A DNA stretch of 64,000 nucleotides from Pollutimonas nitritireducens. Lineage in GTDB: Bacteria; Pseudomonadota; Gammaproteobacteria; Burkholderiales; Burkholderiaceae_B. Position 1 is the first letter of the stretch; each line of letters opens with the position of its first letter. The notes under the pieces were generated by a model. It was not told the DNA's origin and ran no database searches. It saw nothing but the letters and a program-made list of their open reading frames with translations. Of the stretch, positions 16,797 to 25,006 are shown piece by piece. The DNA lies in NCBI RefSeq assembly GCF_002849615.1, contig NZ_PDNV01000004.1, forward strand, positions 248,001-312,000. Direction: 5' to 3'. The position numbers and the translations under genes are program-made.

Positions 16797-16811
16797 TCAT
16801 TTCAGAAATGA
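16797..16811. promoter_or_regulatory. Palindromic operator-like site between Bug and ThDP-enzyme genes
   Basis: TCATTTC (16797-16803), one base, then GAAATGA (16805-16811): a perfect 7-bp inverted repeat in the divergent spacer, about 90 bp before the ThDP-enzyme start. A second inverted pair, CCTGCGC and GCGCAGG, lies on the Bug side near 16717-16742. Which regulator binds is not known; the nearby LysR at 14752 is a candidate. Confidence 0.4.
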
Positions 16812-16898
16812 CTTCCCTGCAATACCCTTGGACAGTCAACCCTCTATACACTGCATCGCCAGCCATCTCGACTGCTCGCTATTTCCAAGGAGAATTCA

Positions 16899-18635
16899 AT
16901 GAAGGATGCAATCGCATCGACACAACAGGCGACCGGCGTCAACCACACCGCGCGCACGGGTGGCCGGGCCATTGTCGACGCCCTGCGAATGCACGGCACG
17001 GATCGTGTGTTCTGCGTTCCCGGCGAAAGCTATCTGGAAGTGCTGGATGCCCTTTACGACACGCCTGAAATCGAGCTCATCGTTGCCAAGCACGAAGGCG
17101 CAGCCGCCAACATGGCCGAAGCAGATGGCAAGCTGACTGGCCGTCCGGGCATATGCATGGTCACTCGCGGGCCAGGCGCCACGCATGCGAGCATCGGCGT
17201 GCACATTGCACAGCAGGATTCGACGCCCATGGTCCTGTTCGTGGGCCAGATTGCCCGGAATCACATAGGTCGCGAAGCGTTCCAGGAAGTCGACTACCAC
17301 GCCATGTTCGGCTCGCTAGCCAAATGGGTTGTGGAAATCACTGACGCAAACCGCATACCCGAGATCCTGGCGCGCGCTTTTCAGACCGCCGTGTCGGGCC
17401 GTCCCGGCCCAGTCGTTGTCTCGCTACCGGAAGACATGCTGGTCGAGGCATGCAGTACACTCGACTGCATGGCGACGCCCCTGCAGGCGCCTGCGCTCCC
17501 GGCCGACGCAGTGGACCAGATCGCCGCGGCGCTCGAGCAGTCGGAACGCACGCTGGTTTTCATTGGAGGCCCCAACTGGAGCGCACAGGCACGCCGGGAT
17601 CTGGCCCAGTTCGCTGAACAATGGGATTTGCCGGTCGCTTGCGCCTTCCGGCGCCAGGACTTGCTGGATAACCGCGACCCGCATTATTGCGGCCACCTCA
17701 GCCTGGGCATGAACCCAAAGCTCGCCCAACGGATCAAGAACGCCGACTTGATCCTCGCCATTGGCACCCGCCTCGGCGACGTCATGACCGATGGCTACAG
17801 CTTGCTCGTGCCACCTAGATCGGCGCAAAAGCTCATCCACATTCACGTCGACGCCTCTGAGCTGGGCCGCGTTTACCAGGCCGATATCGCCATTCAGGCC
17901 ACGGCTGATGCCGCGGTCGCAGCGCTTGCATTCGTCCCGCCACCTGCCGCAACCCGGTCTAGCGCGACCCGGTCTGGCGCGACCCGGTCTGCCGCTACGC
18001 GATCAGACTGGACGCGGTCTGCGCGGGCCGATCATGTCGCCTTCAGCGCAGATTCCGTCCTCTCGTCCGCGCACAATGGCGTAGACCTGACCGCCGTTAT
18101 CAAGCATTTATCCCGGACGTTGCCGGACAATGCCGTACTGACCAACGGGGCTGGCAACTATTCCGTCTGGTTGCACCGCTACTACGAGTACCGCGGCGGG
18201 CGCACCGAACTTGCTCCTACCTGCGGTGCCATGGGTTATGGCCTGCCCGCCGCCGTGGCCGCCGCTTTGCGCAACAAGGGACAAAGCGTCGTGTGCGTCG
18301 CCGGCGACGGCTGCTTCCTGATGTATCCTCAGGAACTGGCGACGGCGGCGGAGTACGGCGCCAAGCTGATTGTGCTGGTGGTCAATAACGGCATGTATGG
18401 CACTATCCGCATGCACCAGGAACGCCACCATCCAGGCCGCATCAGCGGCACCCGCCTTCAGGGCCCCGATTATGCCGCGCTTGCCAAGTCATTTGGCGCC
18501 TATGCAGAGCAGGTCTGCCGCACAGAAGACTTCGCCGCTGCCTTCAAGCGGGCTCAGGACTCCGGCGGCCTGGCATTGCTGGAGCTTCGCACCGATCCAC
18601 GCCAAATCACACCGACCATGCGCCTGGGAGACTGA
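16899..18635 (+). CDS. Thiamine-diphosphate enzyme of the acetolactate synthase/benzoylformate decarboxylase type
   Basis: 578 residues with the three domains of the family. PYR domain: FCVPGESYLEVLDAL and the catalytic Glu66 in AKHEGAAANMAEA. Central domain at about 210-340. PP domain with GDGCFLMYPQELATA (GDG near 469) and VVNNGMYGTIR for ThDP-Mg binding. It decarboxylates or ligates a 2-oxoacid; the substrate is unknown and it need not make acetolactate. Residues 351-375, in the linker before the PP domain, are five Ala-Thr-Arg-Ser-x units encoded by a 15-bp tandem repeat. AAGGAG precedes the start. The DHDPS-family gene follows after one base. Confidence 0.88.
   Translation: MKDAIASTQQATGVNHTARTGGRAIVDALRMHGTDRVFCVPGESYLEVLDALYDTPEIELIVAKHEGAAANMAEADGKLTGRPGICMVTRGPGATHASIGVHIAQQDSTPMVLFVGQIARNHIGREAFQEVDYHAMFGSLAKWVVEITDANRIPEILARAFQTAVSGRPGPVVVSLPEDMLVEACSTLDCMATPLQAPALPADAVDQIAAALEQSERTLVFIGGPNWSAQARRDLAQFAEQWDLPVACAFRRQDLLDNRDPHYCGHLSLGMNPKLAQRIKNADLILAIGTRLGDVMTDGYSLLVPPRSAQKLIHIHVDASELGRVYQADIAIQATADAAVAALAFVPPPAATRSSATRSGATRSAATRSDWTRSARADHVAFSADSVLSSAHNGVDLTAVIKHLSRTLPDNAVLTNGAGNYSVWLHRYYEYRGGRTELAPTCGAMGYGLPAAVAAALRNKGQSVVCVAGDGCFLMYPQELATAAEYGAKLIVLVVNNGMYGTIRMHQERHHPGRISGTRLQGPDYAALAKSFGAYAEQVCRTEDFAAAFKRAQDSGGLALLELRTDPRQITPTMRLGD
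17949..18023 (+). repeat. In-frame 15-bp tandem repeat, five units
   Basis: Five adjoining 15-bp units of the form GCGACCCGGTCTxxC encode ATRSS, ATRSG, ATRSA, ATRSD and WTRSA. The first three units differ at only a few positions; the last two have drifted. The array lies in the linker between the central and PP domains of the ThDP enzyme and keeps the frame. Change of copy number would lengthen or shorten the linker by five residues. Confidence 0.9.
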
Positions 18636-18636
18636 C

Positions 18637-19554
18637 ATGAGCACTATTTCACACACTTTGCGGCAGGCGTTTACCGGCATATCGGGCATACTGGTCACCC
18701 CATTCGACGCGGATGACCAGATCGCTCCCACCAGGCTTCAGCCCATCATGGACCGTGCGATAAACGCAGGGGTCGACATCCTTGTCATCAATGGCAACAC
18801 CAGCGAGTTCTACGCACTGCAGGCTGCGGAGGCGGATTCAATGATGCGCGCCACGGTCGAAATGGTTGATAACCGGGTGCCCGTCATAAATGGTGTCGGA
18901 CGCAGCGTTCATGAGGCTTGCGCCCTGGCTCGCGCCTCCAAAATGGCCGGCGCGGACGGCATCATGGTGCACCAGCCGCCGGACCCGTTTGTTTCGCCAC
19001 GCGGTTTAATCGACTATGTCGAACGCGTTGCGAACGCCGCTGACGGCCTGCCTGTCATGCTCTACTTGCGCAACGATGCCATTGGTACGGACACCATCGT
19101 GCGCCTGACCAGCATTCCCGCTGTCGCCGGCGTGAAATGGGCAGCGCCCAGTCCGATGAAACTCGCCCAGGCCATACAAGGAGCCGATCCAGACGTAGTA
19201 TGGGTCGGCGGCCTGGCTGAAACCTGGGCTCCTGCCCTGTGCGCGGTCGGCGCCCAGGGGTTCACTTCAGGATTGATCAATATCTGGCCGGAACAGTCCG
19301 TCGCCATTCTGCAGGCGTTGCGCGCGAGCGAGTATGCCAAGGCCATGCAGCTGATCCGCCAGATCGAAGAGTTCGAAACGATACGAGCCGAAGAATTGAA
19401 CGGCACTAATGTTACGGGTGTGAAAGCCGCCCTCCAGCTGATCGGCAACGATTGCGGCCCGACCCGCCCTCCGGCGGCATGGCCACTGAGTTCAACCCAG
19501 CAATTACGCTTGGAGGCCCTGATGAAGGGTTGGGGCATCCCCGCTATCGCTTAA
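18637..19554 (+). CDS. Dihydrodipicolinate synthase / N-acetylneuraminate lyase family enzyme
   Basis: 305 residues from ATG 18637, one base after the ThDP gene's stop codon, so the two are translationally coupled. Class I aldolase barrel: GISGILVTPFDADDQI at the start, VLVINGNTSEFYAL-like strand (the usual GTTGE loop reads GNTSE), MLYLRN, and GVKWAAPS with the Schiff-base Lys. The unusual GNTSE and LYLRN loops suggest a substrate other than pyruvate plus aspartate semialdehyde. In sugar-acid pathways this family includes 5-dehydro-4-deoxyglucarate dehydratase, the step after GarD; this is possible here but unproved. Confidence 0.85.
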   Translation: MSTISHTLRQAFTGISGILVTPFDADDQIAPTRLQPIMDRAINAGVDILVINGNTSEFYALQAAEADSMMRATVEMVDNRVPVINGVGRSVHEACALARASKMAGADGIMVHQPPDPFVSPRGLIDYVERVANAADGLPVMLYLRNDAIGTDTIVRLTSIPAVAGVKWAAPSPMKLAQAIQGADPDVVWVGGLAETWAPALCAVGAQGFTSGLINIWPEQSVAILQALRASEYAKAMQLIRQIEEFETIRAEELNGTNVTGVKAALQLIGNDCGPTRPPAAWPLSSTQQLRLEALMKGWGIPAIA

Positions 19555-19654
19555 CACGCCCCTGACCGCTGCTGAGGCGCTGTAAGTCCTGCATGCAACT
19601 AAAATGATCCTTTCTTGTCTCATGACTTTTACTGGATCAAAGGAAAACAGCGCG

Positions 19655-20353
19655 ATGTCAATGCAACGGCTCTTGCAACAACTGCTTCAATCCGGCCAAA
19701 GCCTGGCCCAAGATGCGGGTTCCAAACTTAACACGTCCGGTCAGGGCCTCGGTTCGACCATGGGCGGATTTGGCGGCGGCGCCCTCGCGGGGGGCGCCCT
19801 TGGCCTGTTGCTAGGCAACAAGAAGTTTCGCAAAATGGGCGGGAAGATTGGCGCTTATGGTGGCGCCGCTGCATTGGGAGCGGTTGCGCTGAAGGCCTAT
19901 CAAGACTGGCAGGAAAAGAAAGCAGCCACCCCGGCCCCCGCAGACGCACAGCAACGCCCCGTTGCTCTCAGTCCGCGGCCCGTGTCAGCCCTCCCCAGTC
20001 CTGACAATGAACAGCACAACAGGGCCATCCTTTCGGCCATGATCGCCGCGGCCAAAGCCGACGGGCACATCGGGACCGAAGAAAAACAGCTTATTGACGC
20101 CGAAGTGGGAAAGCTTACGTCCGACGTAACAGACGTGACGTGGATCGATTCCGAATTGGCAAAGCCTGCCAATCCGGCGGAAATTGCAAATCTCGCAACC
20201 ACGCCCGAACTGGGCGCCGAACTGTATCTGGCCAGTGCACTCATGGTCGACGAAGAAAGCTTCATGGAACGCGCCTACCTTGACGAGCTTGCCCGCAACC
20301 TTAAACTGGATCCGGGCCTGAAAGCCGAACTGGATTCAAAGCTCAAGGCGTGA
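19655..20353 (+). CDS. DUF533 family protein (YebE-like, TerB-like domain)
   Basis: 232 residues. The N-terminal half is glycine-rich and hydrophobic (GSTMGGFGGGALAGGALGLLLG, then GKIGAYGGAAALGAVALKAY), probably membrane-associated. A Pro/Ala linker (about 105-125) leads to a helical TerB-like domain with MIAAAKADGHIGTEEKQLIDAEVGKL and ALMVDEESFMERAYLDELA. This is the arrangement of DUF533/YebE proteins, whose function is unknown (stress-linked in E. coli). The start at 19655 has AAAGGA upstream; an ATG at 19604 is less likely. A short hairpin follows its stop codon. Confidence 0.85.
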   Translation: MSMQRLLQQLLQSGQSLAQDAGSKLNTSGQGLGSTMGGFGGGALAGGALGLLLGNKKFRKMGGKIGAYGGAAALGAVALKAYQDWQEKKAATPAPADAQQRPVALSPRPVSALPSPDNEQHNRAILSAMIAAAKADGHIGTEEKQLIDAEVGKLTSDVTDVTWIDSELAKPANPAEIANLATTPELGAELYLASALMVDEESFMERAYLDELARNLKLDPGLKAELDSKLKA

Positions 20354-20385
20354 GCCTGCTCTATTGTCCGATAGCGTCGGCCCGG

Positions 20386-20402
20386 GCCTTTTCAGAAAAG
20401 GC
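20386..20402. terminator. Short hairpin between converging genes
   Basis: GCCTTTT (20386-20392), CAG, AAAAGGC (20396-20402): a 7-bp stem with a 3-base loop in the 55-bp gap between the DUF533 gene and the converging FAH-family gene. A and T at the inner stem give a U-rich stretch in either direction, so it may be a weak bidirectional terminator. No separate T-run follows. Confidence 0.4.
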
Positions 20403-20408
20403 GTGATC

Positions 20409-21581
20409 CTAAAGGAATCCGCGCCGTTGCAGACTGCGCATAAGCTGCCTGATACCGAAAGTCCACGGTCGTAAATCTTCGGAATGGCGTACCGTGTTCA
20501 CCAGCGCACCTAACGCTGCTGCGGATATCGTAACGCGGTCGCCCACCTTGTGTGTAAAGCCCTGTCCCTTTTCGCCACGGTCGTCCGTAGGTGCGAACAG
20601 CGTCCCGGTAAACAACATTACGCCATCGGGATATTGATGATGGGTTCCGATCGTCTGACTTACCAGGTCCAGGAGGTCGCGGCTGATTTCGCTCAAGGAG
20701 CTGTGCCCCTCCAGCCCGTAGCCATCTTCGCCCTGTATGGACAAAGATATTTGCAGCATGCGCGCATCATCGATCGTGAAGTTGTCGTCGAAAACACGAA
20801 TAAGCGGTCCAATTGCGCACGAACCATTGTTGTCTTTGGCCTTGCCCAACAATAACGCGCTACGGCCTTCGATGTCTCGCAGATTAACGTCGTTGCCCAA
20901 GGTCACGCCCTTGATATGTCCCTGTGAATCAACAGCAAGCACTAGCTCTGGCTCGGGATTATTCCATTCAGACTTGCGAAGGATACCGATGTCTTCACCT
21001 GAGCCTACTGAGGACAGCACGGGTGACTTGGTGAAGACTTCAGCGTCGGGGCCTATGCCCACTTCAAGATACTGCGACCACAGGTCATTAGACTGCAGGA
21101 ACTCCTTGACCTTGGCGGCTTCTGGCGACCCTGGCCTGACGCTTTGTATGGCGGATCCCACGATTTCGCTGATGCTGGATCGAATCTTGTCAGCCTTCAA
21201 CGGATCCCCCGACGCCTTCTCTTCAATGACGCGCTCGAGCATGCTGCCCACAAACGTCACTCCGCAAGCCTTAATCACCTGCAGGTCGCAAGGAGCAATG
21301 AAACGCACTGCATCCTGACGTTGGGCCAGTGAGTTCTGGACCACCTGTTCCAGCGGCCATTCACGACGTCCGGTTTGATGACGCAGAAACGCGACAAGGT
21401 CGTCCTGTTCAAGCAACTCGCTAACGGTGGAGGCAATATGTGTGATATCAAGGACCAGGCCTTCTCGAACAATCACGACGCAGGGGTCGCCTTCGTGGGC
21501 CGGGTCCGCGATCCGGCCAACTAGCGTAGCTCGCACATAATCCTCGGGCAAAAACCGTTCAGTATCCAAAGCAGTAATCAT
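20409..21581 (-). CDS. Fumarylacetoacetate hydrolase (FAH) family protein
   Basis: 390 residues, longer than single-domain FAH proteins. The C-terminal FAH fold is visible: WNNPEPELVLAVDSQG carries the metal-binding Glu residues, and GVTLGNDVNLRDIEGRSALLLGKAKDNNGSCAIGP carries the metal Asp and the following Lys. The N-terminal about 170 residues are a separate region. FAH proteins of this length include 2-keto-3-deoxy sugar-acid dehydratases/hydrolases of pentose oxidation, so a sugar-acid role is plausible here but not shown. GGGAAATC precedes the ATG. It stands alone, with 268 bp of upstream non-coding DNA. Confidence 0.85.
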   Translation of the reverse strand: MITALDTERFLPEDYVRATLVGRIADPAHEGDPCVVIVREGLVLDITHIASTVSELLEQDDLVAFLRHQTGRREWPLEQVVQNSLAQRQDAVRFIAPCDLQVIKACGVTFVGSMLERVIEEKASGDPLKADKIRSSISEIVGSAIQSVRPGSPEAAKVKEFLQSNDLWSQYLEVGIGPDAEVFTKSPVLSSVGSGEDIGILRKSEWNNPEPELVLAVDSQGHIKGVTLGNDVNLRDIEGRSALLLGKAKDNNGSCAIGPLIRVFDDNFTIDDARMLQISLSIQGEDGYGLEGHSSLSEISRDLLDLVSQTIGTHHQYPDGVMLFTGTLFAPTDDRGEKGQGFTHKVGDRVTISAAALGALVNTVRHSEDLRPWTFGIRQLMRSLQRRGFL

Positions 21582-21767
21582 GATTTCCCGGCAGATATAT
21601 CGATGTCAGTGACATCCTTGGAAATCGTAAACATTACTCTATCTGACTACGGACCGCCATGGCGGGTTACCACGAGAAGCATTGCGCCAGGTGTAAAAGT
21701 AGGAGAGTCCAGGTTGGTCGCTTCCTGATCGAAGGCAAAACGGATGCTGTATCAGGGAATTTGCACA

Positions 21768-21794
21768 GTACGGCGCTCCAACGGAGCGCCGTAC
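21768..21794. repeat. Strong 12-bp-stem hairpin in an intergenic region
   Basis: GTACGGCGCTCC (21768-21779), loop AAC, then its exact reverse complement (21783-21794). It is GC-rich and lies between the FAH gene (start 21581) and the end of the DUF3597 gene (21850), both leftward. No T-run follows on either strand, so it is not a classical intrinsic terminator; it may stabilise or end the DUF3597 mRNA, or be a REP-like element. I see no second copy in the window. Confidence 0.55.
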
Positions 21795-21849
21795 ATACGC
21801 TGCGCCGCAAAAACATTTCCGCGTGGCGGACTGTGCCTCGTGTCTGACC

Positions 21850-22284
21850 TTAATCCAGCAGGTCCGCCGGGACATTGCCGCCATTGGCAGCAACACGTGC
21901 CAGCACGGCCTTGTGCAGCCACATATTCATCTGGGCCGAATCCGCCATCAGGTTGGCGGGACAGCCCAGCTCGGTCGCGAGTTCTTTGCGCGCGGTCAGG
22001 CTGCTGTCGATATCCAGCAATTTCAGGAGATCGACAATCGACGTGCGCCAATTCAATTTTTCAGGATGTGCGGCGGCTTTTTTCTCGAGCTGGGCCACGA
22101 CATCTACGACGGGCACTGCACGGGGCTGGGCTACTGACGTGGTACTGGAATCGGCTGGAGCAATGTTGACCGCTACGGGATTGCCGCTGGTCGCTGGTGC
22201 ATCGACGGGTGTGGCACCTGCGGCAGGCGCCGCTGAAGCCCCGCCTATGCCCAATTTATCAAGAATCTTGCTGAAAAGTCCCAT
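21850..22284 (-). CDS. DUF3597 family protein
   Basis: 144 residues from ATG 22284, chosen because AGGAG lies just upstream and the protein then starts MGLFSKILDKLGIGGA, the usual DUF3597 opening. An Ala/Pro/Thr-rich linker (about 17-55) leads to the conserved helical domain VVAQLEKKAAAHPEKLNWRTSIVDLLKLLDIDSSLTARKELATELG, resembling a LysM-adjacent or peptidoglycan-associated module in some homologues. Function unknown. An in-frame ATG at 22332 is rejected as having no ribosome site. Confidence 0.85.
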   Translation of the reverse strand: MGLFSKILDKLGIGGASAAPAAGATPVDAPATSGNPVAVNIAPADSSTTSVAQPRAVPVVDVVAQLEKKAAAHPEKLNWRTSIVDLLKLLDIDSSLTARKELATELGCPANLMADSAQMNMWLHKAVLARVAANGGNVPADLLD

Positions 22285-22403
22285 ATCAACTCCTGGAAGA
22301 TTGGTGTTGTGAAGAAGGGCGCAAAGCGTCACATCGACGCAATACTGTTCGAATATACCCCTCTTCCAGTTACAAGGCTGTCAGTGGATGCAATCAGCGG
22401 TGA

Positions 22404-22682
22404 TCATTTGCGCGCCGGCCTTTTCCTGCTCGAAAAGTAGGTAAATTCCGGTGCATAACAGGAAATCTCCATTTCAGCGGCTTTCTCCTGCATGTATTCC
22501 TGGGCATCCTGTATCGCCTGGTTATAGATACTGGGGCCGAACTCCTGCACGAGGTACTTTACGAACATTCGTGCGCGAAGCTCGCCCAGATCTAAATCTT
22601 CTTCCTCCTTCCAATAACGACGCAAGGATGCAATCAACTGGTCCTCGGTCTCGGTTTTCAGTTTAATGGACACATTCTTCAC
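22404..22682 (-). CDS. DUF2164 family protein
   Basis: 92 residues from a GTG start. It matches DUF2164: IKLKTETEDQLIASLRRYWKEEEDLDLGELRARMFVKYLVQEFGPSIYNQAIQDA and the terminal SCYAPEF. Small, charged, soluble; function unknown. A basic tail follows. The ribosome site is weak. Confidence 0.82.
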   Translation of the reverse strand: MKNVSIKLKTETEDQLIASLRRYWKEEEDLDLGELRARMFVKYLVQEFGPSIYNQAIQDAQEYMQEKAAEMEISCYAPEFTYFSSRKRPARK

Positions 22683-22941
22683 CTGGTTAAATCAGTGGTA
22701 AACAGCGTAGCAATCACCTGGCCGATGCGCGCATGTATGTGATGCATATCCCGCTTCGTCGCGGTCTGCAGGCATCGATAAATGCCCTTGCCTATCGTCG
22801 CGCCTCCGATTGTCAGTCGACACAGCTTCAGATGGCGGCAAGATCGATTTGTAAGGTAGATTCTATCTTGGCCGATTTGAATATTCGAGCAGTTCAGTTA
22901 CCTTGACGCCAAGATACCCAATCTCGACAAGATGGCAAGCC

Positions 22942-23868
22942 ATGACGCATCAGCAAATCGCACGCTCCCGTAGAAACACATGGTTGTTCCCCCTGCTGCT
23001 CCTCCTGTCCGGCGGACTGGTGCTGGGGCTGTCGACCAATCTGGCCAAGCTTGCCGGCGATATCGGCTTGGCACCGCTGGCGCTTCTCGGTTGGTCAATG
23101 ACCGGTGCAGCGACAATTTTGCTGATTGTGGCTGCAGCGCGGCGCAGCCCTCCCCCCGTCAACAAGCGTACCTTGACGTACTACGCAATATCCGCGCTGG
23201 TCAGCGTCGCCGCGTCCAATTTCATCTTTTTTTCCGCCATCCCGCATGTAGGTGCCAGCTTCGTGGCACTCATCATCACGTTGCCGCCCCTGTTGACCTA
23301 CGTCGGGGCACTAGTTCTGAAAATGGAACGTTTCCAGACGACCCGCGCCGTGGGTGTCGCGGCAGCACTAGCCGGCGCAGGCGTGCTTGCTGTAAGTCAG
23401 TTGAGGATGCCGCAAGCCGAGGTATTCTGGATTCTTGTTGCGCTGGTTGGACCCGTGTTTCTGGCCGCCGGAAATCTCTACAGAACCTTGCGCTGGCCGG
23501 AAGGTGTTTCGGCTGAGGCGCTGGCCCCCGGCATGGTGACGGGCGCTGCAATCATGCTGCTGATGGCTGGCTTTCTGCCCGGCCACTCACTGGTCGTGCC
23601 CACCGATCGTAGCTTGCCATTCGTCCTTATCGTTATCCAGGCCTTGCTTTTTGCCGGGCAATTCCAACTGCTGTTTCTTTTGCAAAAAACCGGCGGCCCC
23701 GTTCTATTGAGTCTTCTTGGATCGGTCGGCGCCATTGTCGGCGTGCCAATCGCCATCTTCCTACAAAACGAAGCGCCGCCGCAAGCTTTGATTCCCAGCG
23801 CCGCGCTGATTGCGCTTGGAATCGCCTTGGTTGCCATGAGCCAGGCGAAAGCAACACCAAAAACATAG
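22942..23868 (+). CDS. EamA/DMT-family transporter
   Basis: 308 residues with about ten membrane segments, in two EamA halves (roughly 15-145 and 160-305). Typical pieces are LVLGLSTNLAKLAGDIGLAPLALLGWSM in the first half and GPVLLSLLGSVGAIVGVPIAIFLQNEAPP in the second. DMT proteins usually export amino acids or other metabolites; substrate unknown. The ATG at 22942 gives the normal short cytoplasmic N-terminus; a TTG at 22903 is possible but less likely. The 260-bp upstream region contains several CAAGAT/ATCTTG repeats but no clear promoter. Confidence 0.88.
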   Translation: MTHQQIARSRRNTWLFPLLLLLSGGLVLGLSTNLAKLAGDIGLAPLALLGWSMTGAATILLIVAAARRSPPPVNKRTLTYYAISALVSVAASNFIFFSAIPHVGASFVALIITLPPLLTYVGALVLKMERFQTTRAVGVAAALAGAGVLAVSQLRMPQAEVFWILVALVGPVFLAAGNLYRTLRWPEGVSAEALAPGMVTGAAIMLLMAGFLPGHSLVVPTDRSLPFVLIVIQALLFAGQFQLLFLLQKTGGPVLLSLLGSVGAIVGVPIAIFLQNEAPPQALIPSAALIALGIALVAMSQAKATPKT

Positions 23869-23962
23869 TTTCCAGTGTTGACCGCGCGCGGGCCCTGTGC
23901 AATGACGTCGCGTCGCAGCCAAAGTGACGGGAGGTCGCCACAAGCCCGTCGCCGGCCCGCCG

Positions 23963-24535
23963 TCAGTCGTTAGTGGCCGGCGGAGCCGCCCCATAGGTCA
24001 GCGTTCCATCGTTAACCCGCGCAGGCGAAGTCATGGGATGCACCACGGCATGCTCATCATCCATAATATGCAGGACCTTGACGCCACGTACGCACAACGC
24101 ATCAGAAATCATGGATCGATGGCAGCGCCACCACACCGCCTCGGCACACATCAGTGCGATGCGGGAGGCACTGGCCATCTTCAGTAGCGCTTCAAGTCCT
24201 TCCGCGAATTCGGGCGTCGACATGTAGTCGGCGTAACCCCGAAATGATGTGTTGCGCCAAGCGGTATTCGGCGAATCCGGGCTGGTGCGCCGACGTCCCC
24301 CCAAGATTTGAAACCACTGATAAGCAAGGCCATGGCCTTGCAGCGTGGCCGCTAAAGCGTCCTTGCCGTAATGCGGATATTTGCGGGATCCTGGAAAACT
24401 ACGTACATCCACGACGGTTTCGATCTCAAACTCGGCAAGGAGAGTTAAGAATTCTTCGATCGGCCGGGTTGAGTGACCTATGGTCCAGATGGTTCGCGGA
24501 TAGTCGGTTCCTGTCGCTGTTGATTCTCGAGTCAT
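23963..24535 (-). CDS. DUF488 family protein
   Basis: 190 residues. DUF488 hallmarks: IWTIGHSTRPIEEFLTLLAEFEIETVVDVRSFPGSRKYPHY, the YQWFQILGGRR stretch, the FRGYADYM block and LMCAEAVWWRCHRSMIS, where C and H positions are conserved. Function is uncertain. CGGAGC precedes the ATG. It is divergent from the small conserved gene at 24658. Confidence 0.88.
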   Translation of the reverse strand: MTRESTATGTDYPRTIWTIGHSTRPIEEFLTLLAEFEIETVVDVRSFPGSRKYPHYGKDALAATLQGHGLAYQWFQILGGRRRTSPDSPNTAWRNTSFRGYADYMSTPEFAEGLEALLKMASASRIALMCAEAVWWRCHRSMISDALCVRGVKVLHIMDDEHAVVHPMTSPARVNDGTLTYGAAPPATND

Positions 24536-24657
24536 AACGCTGCTCCGTACGAAATCACGGGCGACGATAGCCGGGCCCGCATAATTACTATAACTTTATC
24601 GGCAAGACGCCAGCGTAGAATCAAAGAATCACGACACGGATACGCAGATGCCTTAGG

Positions 24658-24990
24658 ATGAACAAGCCCCTGATGACGCCAGACGGGCGATACATTGTTG
24701 TTCGCGGACGCCTTTGGCGCGCGAGCAATCCAAATATTCCAGAGGCGGTGCGAACTGCGCTCGTGAATGAACTGGCGGCCGCCCGCCGTAATGTGAAGGC
24801 CGCGCTTAAACACCGGGAACCGGCTAAACTTGCAGACGCGCGCGCCGCAGTCAATATCGCAAAAGTTGCACTCGGCGAGCGGGGACCCCCATGGTGGTCG
24901 GACGGCGCGAAAGACTTCAATCGCTGCATGGCCAAGAACACTCCATATGCGCAGTGGTATGAAGAGATGACGGCTACGCAGCAGGCATAG
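24658..24990 (+). CDS. Conserved hypothetical protein
   Basis: 110 residues, basic and helical after a short N-terminal strand region (MTPDGRYIVVRGRLWRASNPNIPE). A central helix rich in Ala, Arg and Lys spans about 30-70; the C-terminus contains ERGPPWWSDGAKDFNRCMAKNTPYAQWYEE. Similar small proteins are common in Proteobacteria; some database entries call them biopolymer transporter Tol, for which I see no basis. Function not assignable. It converges on mnmH with only 16 bp between stop codons. Confidence 0.75.
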   Translation: MNKPLMTPDGRYIVVRGRLWRASNPNIPEAVRTALVNELAAARRNVKAALKHREPAKLADARAAVNIAKVALGERGPPWWSDGAKDFNRCMAKNTPYAQWYEEMTATQQA

Positions 24991-25006
24991 CGTCCCTGTG
25001 CACTCT

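Noticed and set aside
17949-18023. CRISPR-like array
   Set aside because: Repeats are 15 bp, adjoining, without spacers, and code in frame within an enzyme.
16899-18635. Acetolactate synthase (ilvB) for branched amino acids
   Set aside because: No ilvN or ilvC near by; context is a catabolic operon with a DHDPS-family enzyme, so the assignment is kept at family level.
18370-18636. N-terminal extension of the DHDPS-family protein
   Set aside because: It overlaps the end of the ThDP enzyme in another frame; the aldolase fold begins at 18637.
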